From Longilinea arvoryzae (lineage in GTDB: Bacteria; Chloroflexota; Anaerolineae; Anaerolineales; Anaerolineaceae), in the NCBI RefSeq assembly GCF_001050235.1, contig NZ_DF967972.1:1254475-1318474 (forward strand): 64,000 nucleotides of DNA, read 5' to 3'. A program made the translations under genes and the position numbers. Under the pieces are notes generated by a model, which was not told the DNA's origin, did not search any database, and saw nothing but the letters and a program-made list of their open reading frames with translations. Each line of letters opens with the position of its first letter. Position 1 is the stretch's first letter. Shown here piece by piece: positions 8,463 through 15,971 of this stretch.

Positions 8463-9302
8463 ATGAGCCAGGTAAAATCAGTCATATTCAAATATCCAAT
8501 CTTGGCATCCATCGTGTTTTTATTGGCTTCAGTGTTCCTTACGGAAATCAACTTCCAGGATTTTCTAGCGCCTTATCTGGATTTCCAGAATGCCTCCTAT
8601 CTGGTTGGCATCATCGAGCAGGGAACCGTAAGCGTTTTGTTGGTCATCCTGATCGGCCGGTTGGGCATCCTGAAGGATGCGGGATTTACCGGACGGATCA
8701 ATTGGAGAAGCCTTTGGGTGATCTGGCCGATATTCGTTTACTGCGTTCTCAATGGGGGCACATCCCCATTCGACGGCACGTTCAGCATCGATACCAGCCA
8801 ACCCATCCGGATTGTTCTATACCTTCTTCTTTACCTATCGACCGGTTTCTTCGAAGAGATTTTGTTCCGAGGATTGATATTGAATCTCTTTCTGCGCAAA
8901 TGGGGAACAACGCGGGGAGGCACTTACCTGGCCGTGGTGGTATCCAGTTCGATATTTGGGATCGCCCACCTGATCAATTTGGTCATGGGCCGGCGCACCT
9001 TGCTTTCAACCCTGCCCCAAATCGCCTATGGGACCTTCTTCGGCATCTTCTTTGCAGCCTGCTTCCTGCGGAATAAATCGATCTGGCCGGTAATCTTCTG
9101 CCATGCCTTGTTCGATATGTGTGGAAATTTCCAGGATATCGCGGTCGGCAGCCTGACCTTTGGAAAAATCGAAGAAACCTCTCCCGAGGCGGCTTTGGTC
9201 ACGATTGCAATCATGCTGCCGTTGATGCTGTACGGATTTTTCCTGTTGCGAAAATCGGGGCCGAGTGATCGTGGAAGAGCGTTCAGTCAGGCGATCGTAT
9301 AA
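8463..9302 (+). CDS. CPBP family intramembrane metalloprotease
   Basis: 279 residues. The frame is open from 8340, but the upstream part is not hydrophobic or conserved, so the ATG at 8463 is preferred; its ribosome site is weak (AGAG at 8451-8454). About eight membrane helices. Hallmark CPBP/Rce1 motifs: FFEEILFRG (EExxxR, first motif), SSIFGIAHLIN (FxxxH, second motif) and FCHALFDMCGN (third His/Asn motif). These residues bind the metal and water in Rce1-type glutamate proteases. Bacterial members process small peptides or bacteriocins or confer immunity. Its place after a YtrA-type transporter operon, 170 bp downstream on the same strand, would fit a peptide-related function (inference). 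Confidence 0.88.
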   Translation: MSQVKSVIFKYPILASIVFLLASVFLTEINFQDFLAPYLDFQNASYLVGIIEQGTVSVLLVILIGRLGILKDAGFTGRINWRSLWVIWPIFVYCVLNGGTSPFDGTFSIDTSQPIRIVLYLLLYLSTGFFEEILFRGLILNLFLRKWGTTRGGTYLAVVVSSSIFGIAHLINLVMGRRTLLSTLPQIAYGTFFGIFFAACFLRNKSIWPVIFCHALFDMCGNFQDIAVGSLTFGKIEETSPEAALVTIAIMLPLMLYGFFLLRKSGPSDRGRAFSQAIV

Positions 9303-9318
9303 CGATCTGGTGAAGGAA

Positions 9319-9360
9319 GGGGCGAAGCGGATGAATCGGCATGTGACATCGCTTCGCCCC
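9319..9360 (+). other. Long stem-loop after the CPBP gene
   Basis: A perfect 11-bp stem GGGGCGAAGCG / CGCTTCGCCCC with a 20-nt loop begins 17 bases after the stop codon. No T-run follows directly, so it is a possible Rho-assisted end or RNA stabiliser. Confidence 0.45.
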
Positions 9361-9666
9361 AAAGTCCGAACCACAAACCTGTTTTTTCCTTCTCAATTGG
9401 CAACCCCGGCTTCCTTCAAGGGAATGTTTACCCCCGCACACCGGCATCGGAGGACAGGCGCGCGGGTCGGGTTGGGGGACGCTCACACAAGAAGTGCAGA
9501 CAACACCCGCTCCGACCTGGAATATACCCAAGCTCACCGCCTGAGCACCGTTACCGAACGCAGTTTCCCAAAGCCGTACAATAGAGCTTACCGGTGACCC
9601 TTTTATGAGCGGTTTTCGGATTGTTTCTCACCATTTTCTGATTTATACTCAGTATAAGGTAGGAAC
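9361..9666. other. Intergenic region without recognisable gene
   Basis: About 300 bp between the CPBP gene and the GntR-PBP regulator. The open frame at 9265-9597 has no recognisable protein and no ribosome site. The last 60 bp are AT-rich and include TATACTCAGTATA (9646-9658), a short near-palindrome just before the ribosome site of the next gene that could be part of its promoter or operator. Confidence 0.3.
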
Positions 9667-10773
9667 ATGAGCTCTGAAGAATATATTCTCTACAAAAGAA
9701 TTGCCGATCAGATTCGCATCGAAATTCTGGAGGGGCATCTGCAACCGGGCGACCGGCTGCCCTCCATCCGCGAGCTGACCCGGCAGTGGAATTGCACGCC
9801 GGGTACGGTGCAGAAGGCCTATCAGGAATTATCCCACCAGGGGCTTGTCATCAGCCGGGCCGGCAAGGGCACACACGTGGCCAGCAATATCGATCCGGCG
9901 CTGATGCAATCGCAGGGGCCCCTGCGCCGGGCCACCCTGGTGCACCGCGCCGAGGAATTCCTGCTGGAAGTCCTCACCGCGGGCTACGAACTGCCCGAAA
10001 TCCAGCAGTCTCTCGATCTGGCGATGGACCGCTGGCGCGCCCTGGCGCAGGTCCCATCCACCCCGTCCGGGCAGACGTTGCACTTCTACGGAAGCCACGA
10101 CATGGCGGTGACCTGGCTGGCCAATCACGTTCATGAGATTGCCGGCAATACGGTCATCCAGCTCAACTTTACCGGCAGCCTGGGCGGGTTGATGGCGTTG
10201 GCCGATGGGCGGGCGGATCTGGCCGGTTGCCACCTGTGGGACCCGGAGACGGATACCTATAATATCCCCTACATCCGAAAATTCTTTCCCGGCAAGCACA
10301 TGTTGGCCGTGCGCCTGGCCGAGCGGCGCATCGGCCTGATCCTGCCGCCGGGCAACCCGAAGGACATCCGATCGCTGGCCGACCTGACCCGCCCGGGGGT
10401 GCGCTTTGTCAACCGCCAGGCCGGTTCGGGCACGCGCGTCTGGTTGGATGCGATGCTGACCCAGCAGAATATTCACGCGGACCGGATCGACGGGTACGAG
10501 AACGAGAAGCCGACCCACTCCGAGGTGGCGCGCGCGATCGCCGAGGGCGCTGCTGACGTGGGACTGGGCCTGGAATCGGCGGCGCTGGCGTTTAAATTAG
10601 AGTCTCATTTCCTGGTGGTCGAATCGTACGACCTGGTCACCTTTGCCGAACGAGCGCAGCGCGAACCCCTGCACAGCCTGCTGGGCTGGCTGACGGGTGA
10701 GAAAGCGCGCGAAGGCATGGGGTCGCTCAAGGGATACAGCTTCGAGCATACGGGAGAGAAGATCGAAGTGTGA
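9667..10773 (+). CDS. GntR-type HTH fused to periplasmic-binding-protein-like sensor domain
   Basis: 368 residues; ATG preceded by AGGAAC. Residues about 5-80 are a GntR winged helix (KRIADQIRIEILEGHLQPGDRLPSIRELT, then TPGTVQKAYQEL and a SRAGKGTHVA wing). Residues about 135-350 are a type 2 substrate-binding fold of the PBP_like/molybdate-binding group, with FYGSHDMAVTWLA, TGSLGGLMALADGRADLAGCHLWD, RQAGSGTRVWLDAML and GAADVGLGLESAA; the last two are the signature segments of cytoplasmic anion-binding domains seen in molybdate/tungstate regulators. It is probably a one-component regulator whose ligand is a small oxyanion or metabolite. No transport genes are adjacent. The GntR-PBP combination is less common than XRE- or MerR-PBP. 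Confidence 0.82.
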   Translation: MSSEEYILYKRIADQIRIEILEGHLQPGDRLPSIRELTRQWNCTPGTVQKAYQELSHQGLVISRAGKGTHVASNIDPALMQSQGPLRRATLVHRAEEFLLEVLTAGYELPEIQQSLDLAMDRWRALAQVPSTPSGQTLHFYGSHDMAVTWLANHVHEIAGNTVIQLNFTGSLGGLMALADGRADLAGCHLWDPETDTYNIPYIRKFFPGKHMLAVRLAERRIGLILPPGNPKDIRSLADLTRPGVRFVNRQAGSGTRVWLDAMLTQQNIHADRIDGYENEKPTHSEVARAIAEGAADVGLGLESAALAFKLESHFLVVESYDLVTFAERAQREPLHSLLGWLTGEKAREGMGSLKGYSFEHTGEKIEV

Positions 10774-10860
10774 TGAGTAATGGGTGATGAGTGATGAGTG
10801 ATGAGTAATGCGTTGATGTCCTGAAAAAGTGTTAATTTTCTTCCCTTATCACTCGTCAAC
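10772..10860. repeat. GATGAGTGATG-type tandem repeat
   Basis: Directly after the stop codon of the GntR-PBP gene, seven-base units of the form GATGAGT/GATGAGTA recur at 10772-10815, followed by the pyrimidine-rich TTATCACTCGTCAACTC (10846-10862), a partial inverted copy. The same units occur at 21446-21508. Purine-rich upstream and pyrimidine-rich downstream halves could pair in RNA. Confidence 0.6.
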
Positions 10861-10874
10861 TCAGAACTCTTCCC

Positions 10875-11744
10875 TTAACTTACTTCCACTCCGTACGCCC
10901 TCAGCGTATACAGCGCCTGCACAGTCTTCCAGCCGCGCCATTCCAGCTCCACGGCCAGGCTGACCGGTGTCCAGGAAATCGGCCAGCCGCCGTCTTCTTG
11001 TTGTTTTGAAAGCAGGTGTTCGAGGTCGGCCTGTAGATCGGCGTCGGTGAACAGGTTGCGCGCCCAGTGCTGCGGCGTGGGCGCCCAATCGAGCGGCGGA
11101 TGCACGTATCCGGCGGCATTTGGATCCAGGCAGACCAGTTGATTCTCTTCGATGCGCCGGCGGATGCGCTGCAATTCGGCTTGAGCGCGGACTGAATCGG
11201 GCGCGTGCTGCAGGAAGGCGATCATCGGCAGCAGATCGTGATATTCGGTCGATTCGCTCGCGGCAATGGCCTGCCAGCAGAAGGGAATCGCGCGGTCAAG
11301 CCAGGGATGGCGAACGCTGTGTTGCAGCAGCATCCCGGCCAGCGCAGCCGTCGGGTTGAGCGAAGCCGGCGGATCGGGCGGCGTGTTCCACCAGCCGGCA
11401 TGCGGGTAATTCATTACCGATGGCAGGGCAGTAGGCACACCGCCTTCGGGCGTGCTGATGCGCTGCAGGAAGCCGCAGGCCTGCAGGATGCACGGATGAT
11501 CGAAGGCGTCGATCATCTCCAGGATGTGAAAGGCCATTTCGCAGTCCACGGGCTGCGAATCGGGGACGCGCTTGTCGGGTTCGAGCGCGTTGCCGAAGCC
11601 GCCGTCCGGGTTCTGGTAGGCTGCCAACGCCTGGATCACGGCCTGCTTGCTGCCGCCTTTGAAGAGATAGGCGAAGAGCTGGCGATCGAGCAGCCGGGCG
11701 TTTTTAAAGATGAAATCGTGCGCGCGGTCGAGGATTGGAGACAT
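10875..11744 (-). CDS. Hypothetical protein with prenyltransferase/terpene-cyclase-like toroid repeats
   Basis: 289 residues. The frame is open to 12086, but the ATG at 11744 is preceded by AAGGA with 8-nt spacing and the protein pattern starts there (SPILDRAHDFIFKNARLL). Repeats of the QW/squalene-cyclase type are visible: AYQNPDGGFGNAL (near residue 40), LQRISTPEGGVPTALP and KQQEDGGWPISW near the C-terminus, with helical stretches between. This suggests an alpha/alpha-toroid fold like terpene cyclases and prenyltransferase beta subunits. The DxDD acid motif of squalene-hopene cyclases is not seen, so a cyclase reaction is not supported; function unknown. It stands alone on the minus strand. 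Confidence 0.7.
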   Translation of the reverse strand: MSPILDRAHDFIFKNARLLDRQLFAYLFKGGSKQAVIQALAAYQNPDGGFGNALEPDKRVPDSQPVDCEMAFHILEMIDAFDHPCILQACGFLQRISTPEGGVPTALPSVMNYPHAGWWNTPPDPPASLNPTAALAGMLLQHSVRHPWLDRAIPFCWQAIAASESTEYHDLLPMIAFLQHAPDSVRAQAELQRIRRRIEENQLVCLDPNAAGYVHPPLDWAPTPQHWARNLFTDADLQADLEHLLSKQQEDGGWPISWTPVSLAVELEWRGWKTVQALYTLRAYGVEVS

Positions 11745-12130
11745 GGGGACAGTCCTTGCGGAAGGAATAAATAAATTATAGCAATTGTGTTCTACGAATA
11801 CAAGAGGACGATTGGCTACAGACGAAAAAAAAGAATGTCGGGGACATACATCCTCGTAGGGGTTCAGCAGTGTTCGCTGCGGCGTATTGTGGGAAGTCAA
11901 CTGGCTGAACCTTCTGCCGCGGCGATCGGACAATCCCGGGCGCAGCCTGGCCGTGATGGATGGGCTTACTTTCAAATTTCCCGCTGCCGCCCTTACGCCA
12001 CAGGTGCCAGAGATCGACACCTTGAGAAAATCTGGAATGTTGCGGGCACGGGCGCAGCCTGTCACAGGTGGATGGATGTCGTACATATTCCGCGCTGCTC
12101 CCTTACGTAAGGGATTGTTCTGGTCAGCGC
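11745..12130. other. Intergenic region with repeated CCCTTACG-ended element
   Basis: About 385 bp with no recognisable gene on either strand. It holds two diverged copies (about 11966-11999 and 12076-12108) of an element ending in CGCT-n3/4-CCCTTACG, also present at 48934-48969. The second copy ends in the palindrome TCCCTTACGTAAGGGA (12100-12115). The first 40 bp next to the gene start at 11744 are AT-rich and probably contain its promoter. Confidence 0.4.
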
Positions 12131-12831
12131 TCAGGCTTCACGCCTCACCGCGAACTCCGGCTGTCCCAGCAGTGCATCCAGGTGATCAAGCAGGCGCACA
12201 ACCGCGGCGTTCAACGCCGGGCCGGCCGCGCCGCTGGCGAGCAGAACCGTGTCAAGGTCAGTTTCGAAGTCCGTGGGGAGCAGCGTGCCATGGCGCAGCG
12301 CATATTCGACCAGGCGTTTTTCGCCGGGATGCGGCCGGCGGTTGAGGGCGAAGAGCACGTCAAAATAGCTGGCCAGCAGGGCAGCCAGGCGGTGGTTGGC
12401 GCGGATGCGGTCGCCGCTGTGCACGGCTTTTTCGATCTGGTGGGCATAGGCCGGGATGACGCCGCCCAGCACGGGGTGATTGAGCTCGATGATGTGCCGG
12501 TGCAGGGCTTCGGGATAATCCTGATTGGCGAAGGCTTGCAGGCGCCCGAACCAGCCTTCGGGGTCGGGTAGATGCGTGATTGGAGCAGTGTGTACCAGAA
12601 GCAGATGATATAGCTCAGAGCGGGTTGGTGATCGTGCAGCAGGCGGTGGATCCGTTCTTCCATTGGAATAGGCGCGCGGGTGTAGACGTACGGGTCGATG
12701 TCGGAGGTCGGATCGGAACTGCCGCCGGCCGGCGAACCGCCCAGCGCGACGGCTTACACCTGCGGCAGGGCGGCAAACAGCCCGGCGATTCTTTCCGCCA
12801 GGGTAAGAGCGGGAGAATAGGGTTGAGTCAT
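12131..12831 (-). pseudogene. Decayed nucleotidyltransferase-like (DUF4037 type) gene
   Basis: Read on the minus strand from ATG 12831, the frame gives MTQPYSPALTLAERIAGLFA, then a TAA stop at 12756-12754 as codon 26, followed in the same frame by the nucleotidyltransferase motif GGSPAGGSSDPTSDIDPYVYTR (the GGS...D-x-D pattern). Soon after this the frame goes straight to RLLHDHQPALSYIICFWY, leaving out about 50 residues that usually lie between these blocks. A frameshift near 12568-12576 then moves the conserved tail (DPEGWFGRLQ, IIELNHPVLGG, AYAHQIEKAVHSGD, LAALLASYFDVLFALNRRPHPGEKRLVEYAL) into another frame. One stop, one internal deletion and one frameshift make it a pseudogene. Intact relatives are aminoglycoside/tRNA-type nucleotidyltransferases of unknown substrate. 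Confidence 0.82.
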
Positions 12832-12845
12832 GGTCAAATTTGAAG

Positions 12846-12996
12846 AAAGAGCCACAGAGATCACCGAGGCCACAGAGAAAAAAACAAAAGAAGAAAAGAA
12901 GAAAAGAAGAAAAGAAGAAACCGGTTATTTCTTTATCAATTTTTCTCTTCTTCTGGCTCTTTCCCTCTGTGATCTCTGTGCTCTCTGTGGCTATTT
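12846..12996. repeat. CCACAGAGA inverted repeat element
   Basis: Left arm GAGCCACAGAGATCACCGAG and related units (12849-12880); right arm CTCTGTGATCTCTGTGCTCTCTGTGGC (two halves, 12964-12991). Between them, a GAAAA-type purine tract faces a pyrimidine tract, so the whole ~150-bp element can fold back on itself. It lies between the pseudogene and the end of the zinc-ribbon gene. Related copies occur at 14472, 18587, 39541, 52218 and 57326. Confidence 0.75.
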
Positions 12997-13941
12997 CTGT
13001 CTTGGATCCGGTGTAAGCGGTTTGTCGGGGCGGGCGGCGCCGCATACGCGGCAGGTGGCATCCCCGGCGCCGAAGGCCACACCACAGGTGGGACAGTTGT
13101 AATAGCGATCCCAGGCGGCTTCGAGCTGCGCCTGCGCCTCGCGTTCCTGCTTTAGCCGGTCCTGGTAGGCAGCCTCGATGGCTTCGGCTGTCTGGCGAAT
13201 GACCTTCCAGGCGCGTTCCTTGAGCTGCAGATTGGCCACGGCTTCAGCCAGGTCGGCGCTGCTGGCCAGCGTTCGTCCGGCGGCATCGATGGCTTCGCCC
13301 GGGGAGAGGTGCCCGCTGAGCAGTCGCAATCCCTGACCGGCAACGTTCAACAGCTTGGCGCCGCCGGCGCGCACCACGGCCAACACCCCGCGCGTCGAGA
13401 GGTCGTTGACCTTAACCTCGGTGCCGTCGTCTTTGACGGTCAGGTTGACGGTCATGGCGGCGACCCGGTCGAACTGCCCGAGCAGAAAAATGGTGACGGT
13501 AAGCGCTTCTGGCGGGCCACCGGCGGCCGCGACGGTCTGGGCAGAGTTGAATTCAGCCCGCAGTGGATCGACCAGGTCGGATGGGCGCACGCCGCGATAG
13601 AAGGCGGTGTTGCCGCTGATGGCGGCGCCTGCGGCTCCGAGGCCGATGCCCAGCGCTGCGGCCGCGGCTGCGAGCAGATCGTCGTCCGTGGTTTGAGCGG
13701 CGACCTCAGCGGCCTTGGCGTCAGTCTCAGCCTTGATGCGCGCGGCGCGTTCGCGGCTTTTTTTACTGCGTTCCAGCAGCTCGCGCTTGCGGCTCAGCGC
13801 AGCCGGCAGGTCATGGGCATTGAAGTTGGCGGCAAAGAAGTCCTGATCGGCGGGAGAAAGGGTGGTGAAAAAGAGGGTCAGGTCGTCTTCCAGGGTGTTC
13901 AATTGATCGGGACTTAACTTGGCAAGGGAATCGTCGGGCAT
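12991..13941 (-). CDS. Hypothetical protein with C-terminal zinc ribbon
   Basis: 316 residues; the ATG at 13941 has GAGG upstream, and the open extension beyond it runs into a repeat element. Residues about 1-85 are helical and charged (AALSRKRELLERSKKSRERAARI). Residues about 85-110 are an Ala/Gly-rich segment (LLAAAAAALGIGLGAAGAA) that could be a membrane span. A central beta-rich region follows (ALTVTIFLLGQFDRVAAMTVNLTV), then a long helix. The C-terminus has a four-cysteine zinc ribbon, CPTCGVAFGAGDATCRVCG. The stop codon lies in the CCACAGAGA repeat, so the last residues may have been reshaped by it. I do not recognise the family. Confidence 0.7.
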   Translation of the reverse strand: MPDDSLAKLSPDQLNTLEDDLTLFFTTLSPADQDFFAANFNAHDLPAALSRKRELLERSKKSRERAARIKAETDAKAAEVAAQTTDDDLLAAAAAALGIGLGAAGAAISGNTAFYRGVRPSDLVDPLRAEFNSAQTVAAAGGPPEALTVTIFLLGQFDRVAAMTVNLTVKDDGTEVKVNDLSTRGVLAVVRAGGAKLLNVAGQGLRLLSGHLSPGEAIDAAGRTLASSADLAEAVANLQLKERAWKVIRQTAEAIEAAYQDRLKQEREAQAQLEAAWDRYYNCPTCGVAFGAGDATCRVCGAARPDKPLTPDPRQK

Positions 13942-13957
13942 GGATACCTCGGGAAAG

Positions 13958-14035
13958 TTGTGAAGGGTGAAGGGTGAAGTGTGAACGGTAAAGTGGTCAT
14001 CTTGTGCTTCCCGTTTCACGGCTCACGCTTCACAA
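13958..14035. repeat. GTGAAGGGTGAA repeat with inverted arm
   Basis: Left arm: TTGTGAAGGGTGAAGGGTGA with further units to about 13986. Right arm: CCGTTTCACGGCTCACGCTTCACAA (given in two halves; 14011-14035). The two arms are imperfect reverse complements and form a hairpin of about 25 bp between divergent genes. It is the same architecture as the CCACAGAGA and GATGAGTGATG elements with a different unit. Confidence 0.6.
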
Positions 14036-14042
14036 TTATTTG

Positions 14043-14072
14043 TTGTCGACTTGCATCCTTATCTGATATTAT
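14043..14072 (+). promoter_or_regulatory. Probable promoter of the small pyrophosphatase gene
   Basis: TTGTCG (14043-14048), an 18-bp gap and TATTAT (14067-14072), in a short AT-rich stretch 47 bp before the start codon. Confidence 0.45.
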
Positions 14073-14118
14073 AAAATCTCTTGGCCCAATCATACACCTT
14101 CGACAGGAACGAAACCTC

Positions 14119-14472
14119 ATGAACTATTCCACGCGTTTCTGGGAATCGATCGACCAACTGGTGGCGAATGCAAAGGTGGTCATCGACCGTCCGGCCCATA
14201 CCGCGCACCCGCGCTATCCGGATTTCATCTACCCGCTGGATTACGGCTATCTGGAGGACACCACCTCGGGCGATAACGGCGGAATCGACGTGTGGCGCGG
14301 CAGCCTGTCGGAGCAAAAAGCGACTGGTGTGATCTGCACCGTGGATTTGACCAAGCGCGATTCGGAGATCAAGATTCTGCTGGGCTGTACGCCGGCGGAG
14401 ATGCAGGTGATCCTGCAGACGCACAATACGTATACCCAGGCCGGGGTGTTGATCGTGCGGGAAGAGGAATAA
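14119..14472 (+). CDS. Small inorganic-pyrophosphatase-like protein
   Basis: 117 residues. The start is placed at ATG 14119 (AGGAAC about 10 bases upstream); the frame is open further upstream, but that part is repeat and promoter. The sequence matches the short pyrophosphatase family: VVIDRP near residue 22, HPRYPDFIYPLDYGYLEDT, and TSGDNGGIDVWRGS, where the usual acidic metal-binding signature (DGDP-x-D) is relaxed to GDNGGID. At about 117 residues it is much shorter than the classical 170-residue family I enzymes and lacks their C-terminal part. It may hydrolyse pyrophosphate or a nucleotide-derived substrate; activity is not certain. Confidence 0.75.
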   Translation: MNYSTRFWESIDQLVANAKVVIDRPAHTAHPRYPDFIYPLDYGYLEDTTSGDNGGIDVWRGSLSEQKATGVICTVDLTKRDSEIKILLGCTPAEMQVILQTHNTYTQAGVLIVREEE

Positions 14473-14719
14473 CCACAGAGACGCAAAAATCACAGAGGGA
14501 AAGCTTGATAGAGAAGAGAAGAAGAAGAGGGGTTCACCACGGAGACATTATGCCCGTAAGGGTACGGAGTTCACGAGAAGCGATTCAGCAGAGGAAAAGA
14601 AAAATTCTTCAGGTTTTTCCAGAGTATCAATAAATAATAGAGGAGACTGGAAATTTTTCCAGTCTCCTCTTCTCTTTTTACTGATTCTTCTCCGTGTTCT
14701 CCGTGTCTCCGTGGTGAAT
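14472..14719. repeat. CCACAGAGA/CCACGGAGA repeat cluster with nested 17-bp insert
   Basis: Two left-hand copies (AACCACAGAGACGCAAAAAT at 14472; TTCACCACGGAGACA at 14533) are faced by a right-hand copy TTCTCCGTGTTCTCCGTGTC-TCCGTGGTGAA (14686-14717). The second left copy is split by TTATGCCCGTAAGGGTA (14548-14564), exactly where the uninterrupted repeat reads GACACGGAG; the same insert occurs at 18748-18764. The cluster fills the space between two convergent genes. Confidence 0.75.
14639..14678 (+). terminator. Intrinsic terminator between convergent genes
   Basis: A perfect 15-bp stem (AGAGGAGACTGGAAA and its reverse complement, 14639-14670) is followed by TCTCTTTTT. On the minus strand the stem is followed by an AT-rich run, so it may also end the ychF transcript. 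Confidence 0.8.
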
Positions 14720-14723
14720 CCTC

Positions 14724-15791
14724 TTAAAGCGCAAACCGGATGTTGAGGATGTCGCCGTCTTTGACGATGTATTCCTTGCCTTCCAGGCGCAGCTTGCCGC
14801 GGGATTTGGCGGCGGCCATGCTGCCGAGTTCCATCAGGTCGTCGTAAGCCACCACTTCGGCGCGGATAAACCCTTTTTGAAGGTCGGTGTGGATGACGCC
14901 GGCGGCTTCAGGCGCCAGCGCGCCGCGCCGCACCGTCCAGGCGCGACATTCGTCCTCGCCGGCGGTGAAGAATGACTGCAAGCCGAGCAGATCGTAGGAC
15001 AGACGGATCATTTTGTTCAGGCTGGGTTCTGCGATGCCGTATTCCTGCAGGAACATCTCCGCCTCGTCCGGCGATAGCTGGGCGATATCCATTTCGAGCT
15101 TGCCCTGCAGGGCCACGATCTGGGTATGCTGGTGCGCATAGGTAATCTCAGGCGCCTTCTGCCCTTCCGAAAGGTTGAGTACGATCAGCAGTGGCTTGCG
15201 GCTGAGGAAACCAAAACCGGACATCATCCTGTCTTCCTCGGCGCTGATTTCCACGTCGCGCAGCGGGGTCTCCTCATTCAAAGCGGCCTGCAGCCGTTTG
15301 AACAACTCGATCTCGCGATCGATGACGGCCTTGTCGCGGCCGGCGCCCTTCTTGCGCTCCTCGGCCAGGTGTTCCAGCTTGCGCTCGACCGAAATCAGGT
15401 CGTTGAGCACGAATTCGCTGTCCATGGCCTGAATATCGCGCAGCGGGTTGATGCTGCCGTTGGGATGCGGCAGGTTCTCATCCTCGAAGCAGCGCACCAC
15501 CTCGATGAAACCGTCCATCTGGCTGAGCTGGTTGAGCAGCGCGCCCGAAATGCCGCTCTTGCTGGCCGATCCGTCCAGGCCGGCGATGTCGCTGTAGGTA
15601 ACCTTGGTGTAGATCTTCTTCTTCGGCTTGAACATATCCGTCAGCCGGTCGACGCGCGGGTCGGGGACGTCGACCACGGCGGTATGTACTTCGATCCGCC
15701 CCGTGGCCCCGGTCGGCTGTGTGCCGCGGGTGAGGGCGTTGAACAGGGTTGTTTTTCCAGATTGGGGCAGTCCAATAATTCCAAGACGCAT
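14724..15791 (-). CDS. ychF: Ribosome-binding ATPase YchF/OLA1
   Basis: 355 residues, full length for the family (about 360). N-terminal G domain with P-loop GLPQSGKTTLFNALT (residues about 6-20), followed by DIAGL (switch II), and a C-terminal TGS domain ending FIRAEVVAYDDLME...GDILNIRFAL. YchF is an Obg-family protein that prefers ATP, binds the ribosome and is linked to translation and oxidative stress responses. The gene is single, reading away from the tRNA-Leu gene at 15841. Confidence 0.96.
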   Translation of the reverse strand: MRLGIIGLPQSGKTTLFNALTRGTQPTGATGRIEVHTAVVDVPDPRVDRLTDMFKPKKKIYTKVTYSDIAGLDGSASKSGISGALLNQLSQMDGFIEVVRCFEDENLPHPNGSINPLRDIQAMDSEFVLNDLISVERKLEHLAEERKKGAGRDKAVIDREIELFKRLQAALNEETPLRDVEISAEEDRMMSGFGFLSRKPLLIVLNLSEGQKAPEITYAHQHTQIVALQGKLEMDIAQLSPDEAEMFLQEYGIAEPSLNKMIRLSYDLLGLQSFFTAGEDECRAWTVRRGALAPEAAGVIHTDLQKGFIRAEVVAYDDLMELGSMAAAKSRGKLRLEGKEYIVKDGDILNIRFAL

Positions 15792-15799
15792 GAGAAGCC

Positions 15800-15828
15800 T
15801 TGACCCTTCACAAAGAATTGGATATACT
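15800..15828 (+). promoter_or_regulatory. Promoter of tRNA-Leu
   Basis: TTGACC (15800-15805), a 17-bp spacer and TATACT (15823-15828). The tRNA begins 12 bases downstream at 15841, fitting a transcription start a few bases before the mature 5' end. The promoter lies in the gap between the divergent ychF gene and the tRNA. Confidence 0.8.
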
Positions 15829-15840
15829 GAGGGAACTCAG

Positions 15841-15925
15841 GCCGGAGTGGCGGAATTGGCATACGCGCACGACTCAAAATCGTGTTCCGCAAGGAATGTG
15901 GGTTCGATTCCCACCTTCGGCACCA
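15841..15925 (+). tRNA. tRNA-Leu (anticodon CAA)
   Basis: 85 nt including an encoded CCA. Acceptor arm GCCGGAG pairs with CTTCGGC (one G-U), discriminator A. The D-arm is in GTGGCGGAATTGGCATACGC. The anticodon stem CACGA/TCGTG holds loop CTCAAAA with anticodon CAA. A long variable arm TTCCGCAAGGAA makes it a type II tRNA. The T-arm is GTGGG-TTCGATT-CCCAC. Confidence 0.96.
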
Positions 15926-15936
15926 AGATTATAACA

Positions 15937-15971
15937 CGCCCCCCATTCTTGATGGGGGGCGCTGCTTTTTC
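15937..15971 (+). terminator. Intrinsic terminator of tRNA-Leu
   Basis: A 10-bp GC-rich stem CGCCCCCCAT / ATGGGGGGCG (15937-15961) with loop TCTTG, followed by CTGCTTTTT. Confidence 0.85.

Noticed and set aside
9265..9597. Plus-strand open frame of 110 codons after the CPBP gene
   Set aside because: No ribosome site, no recognisable family, and it spans a hairpin.
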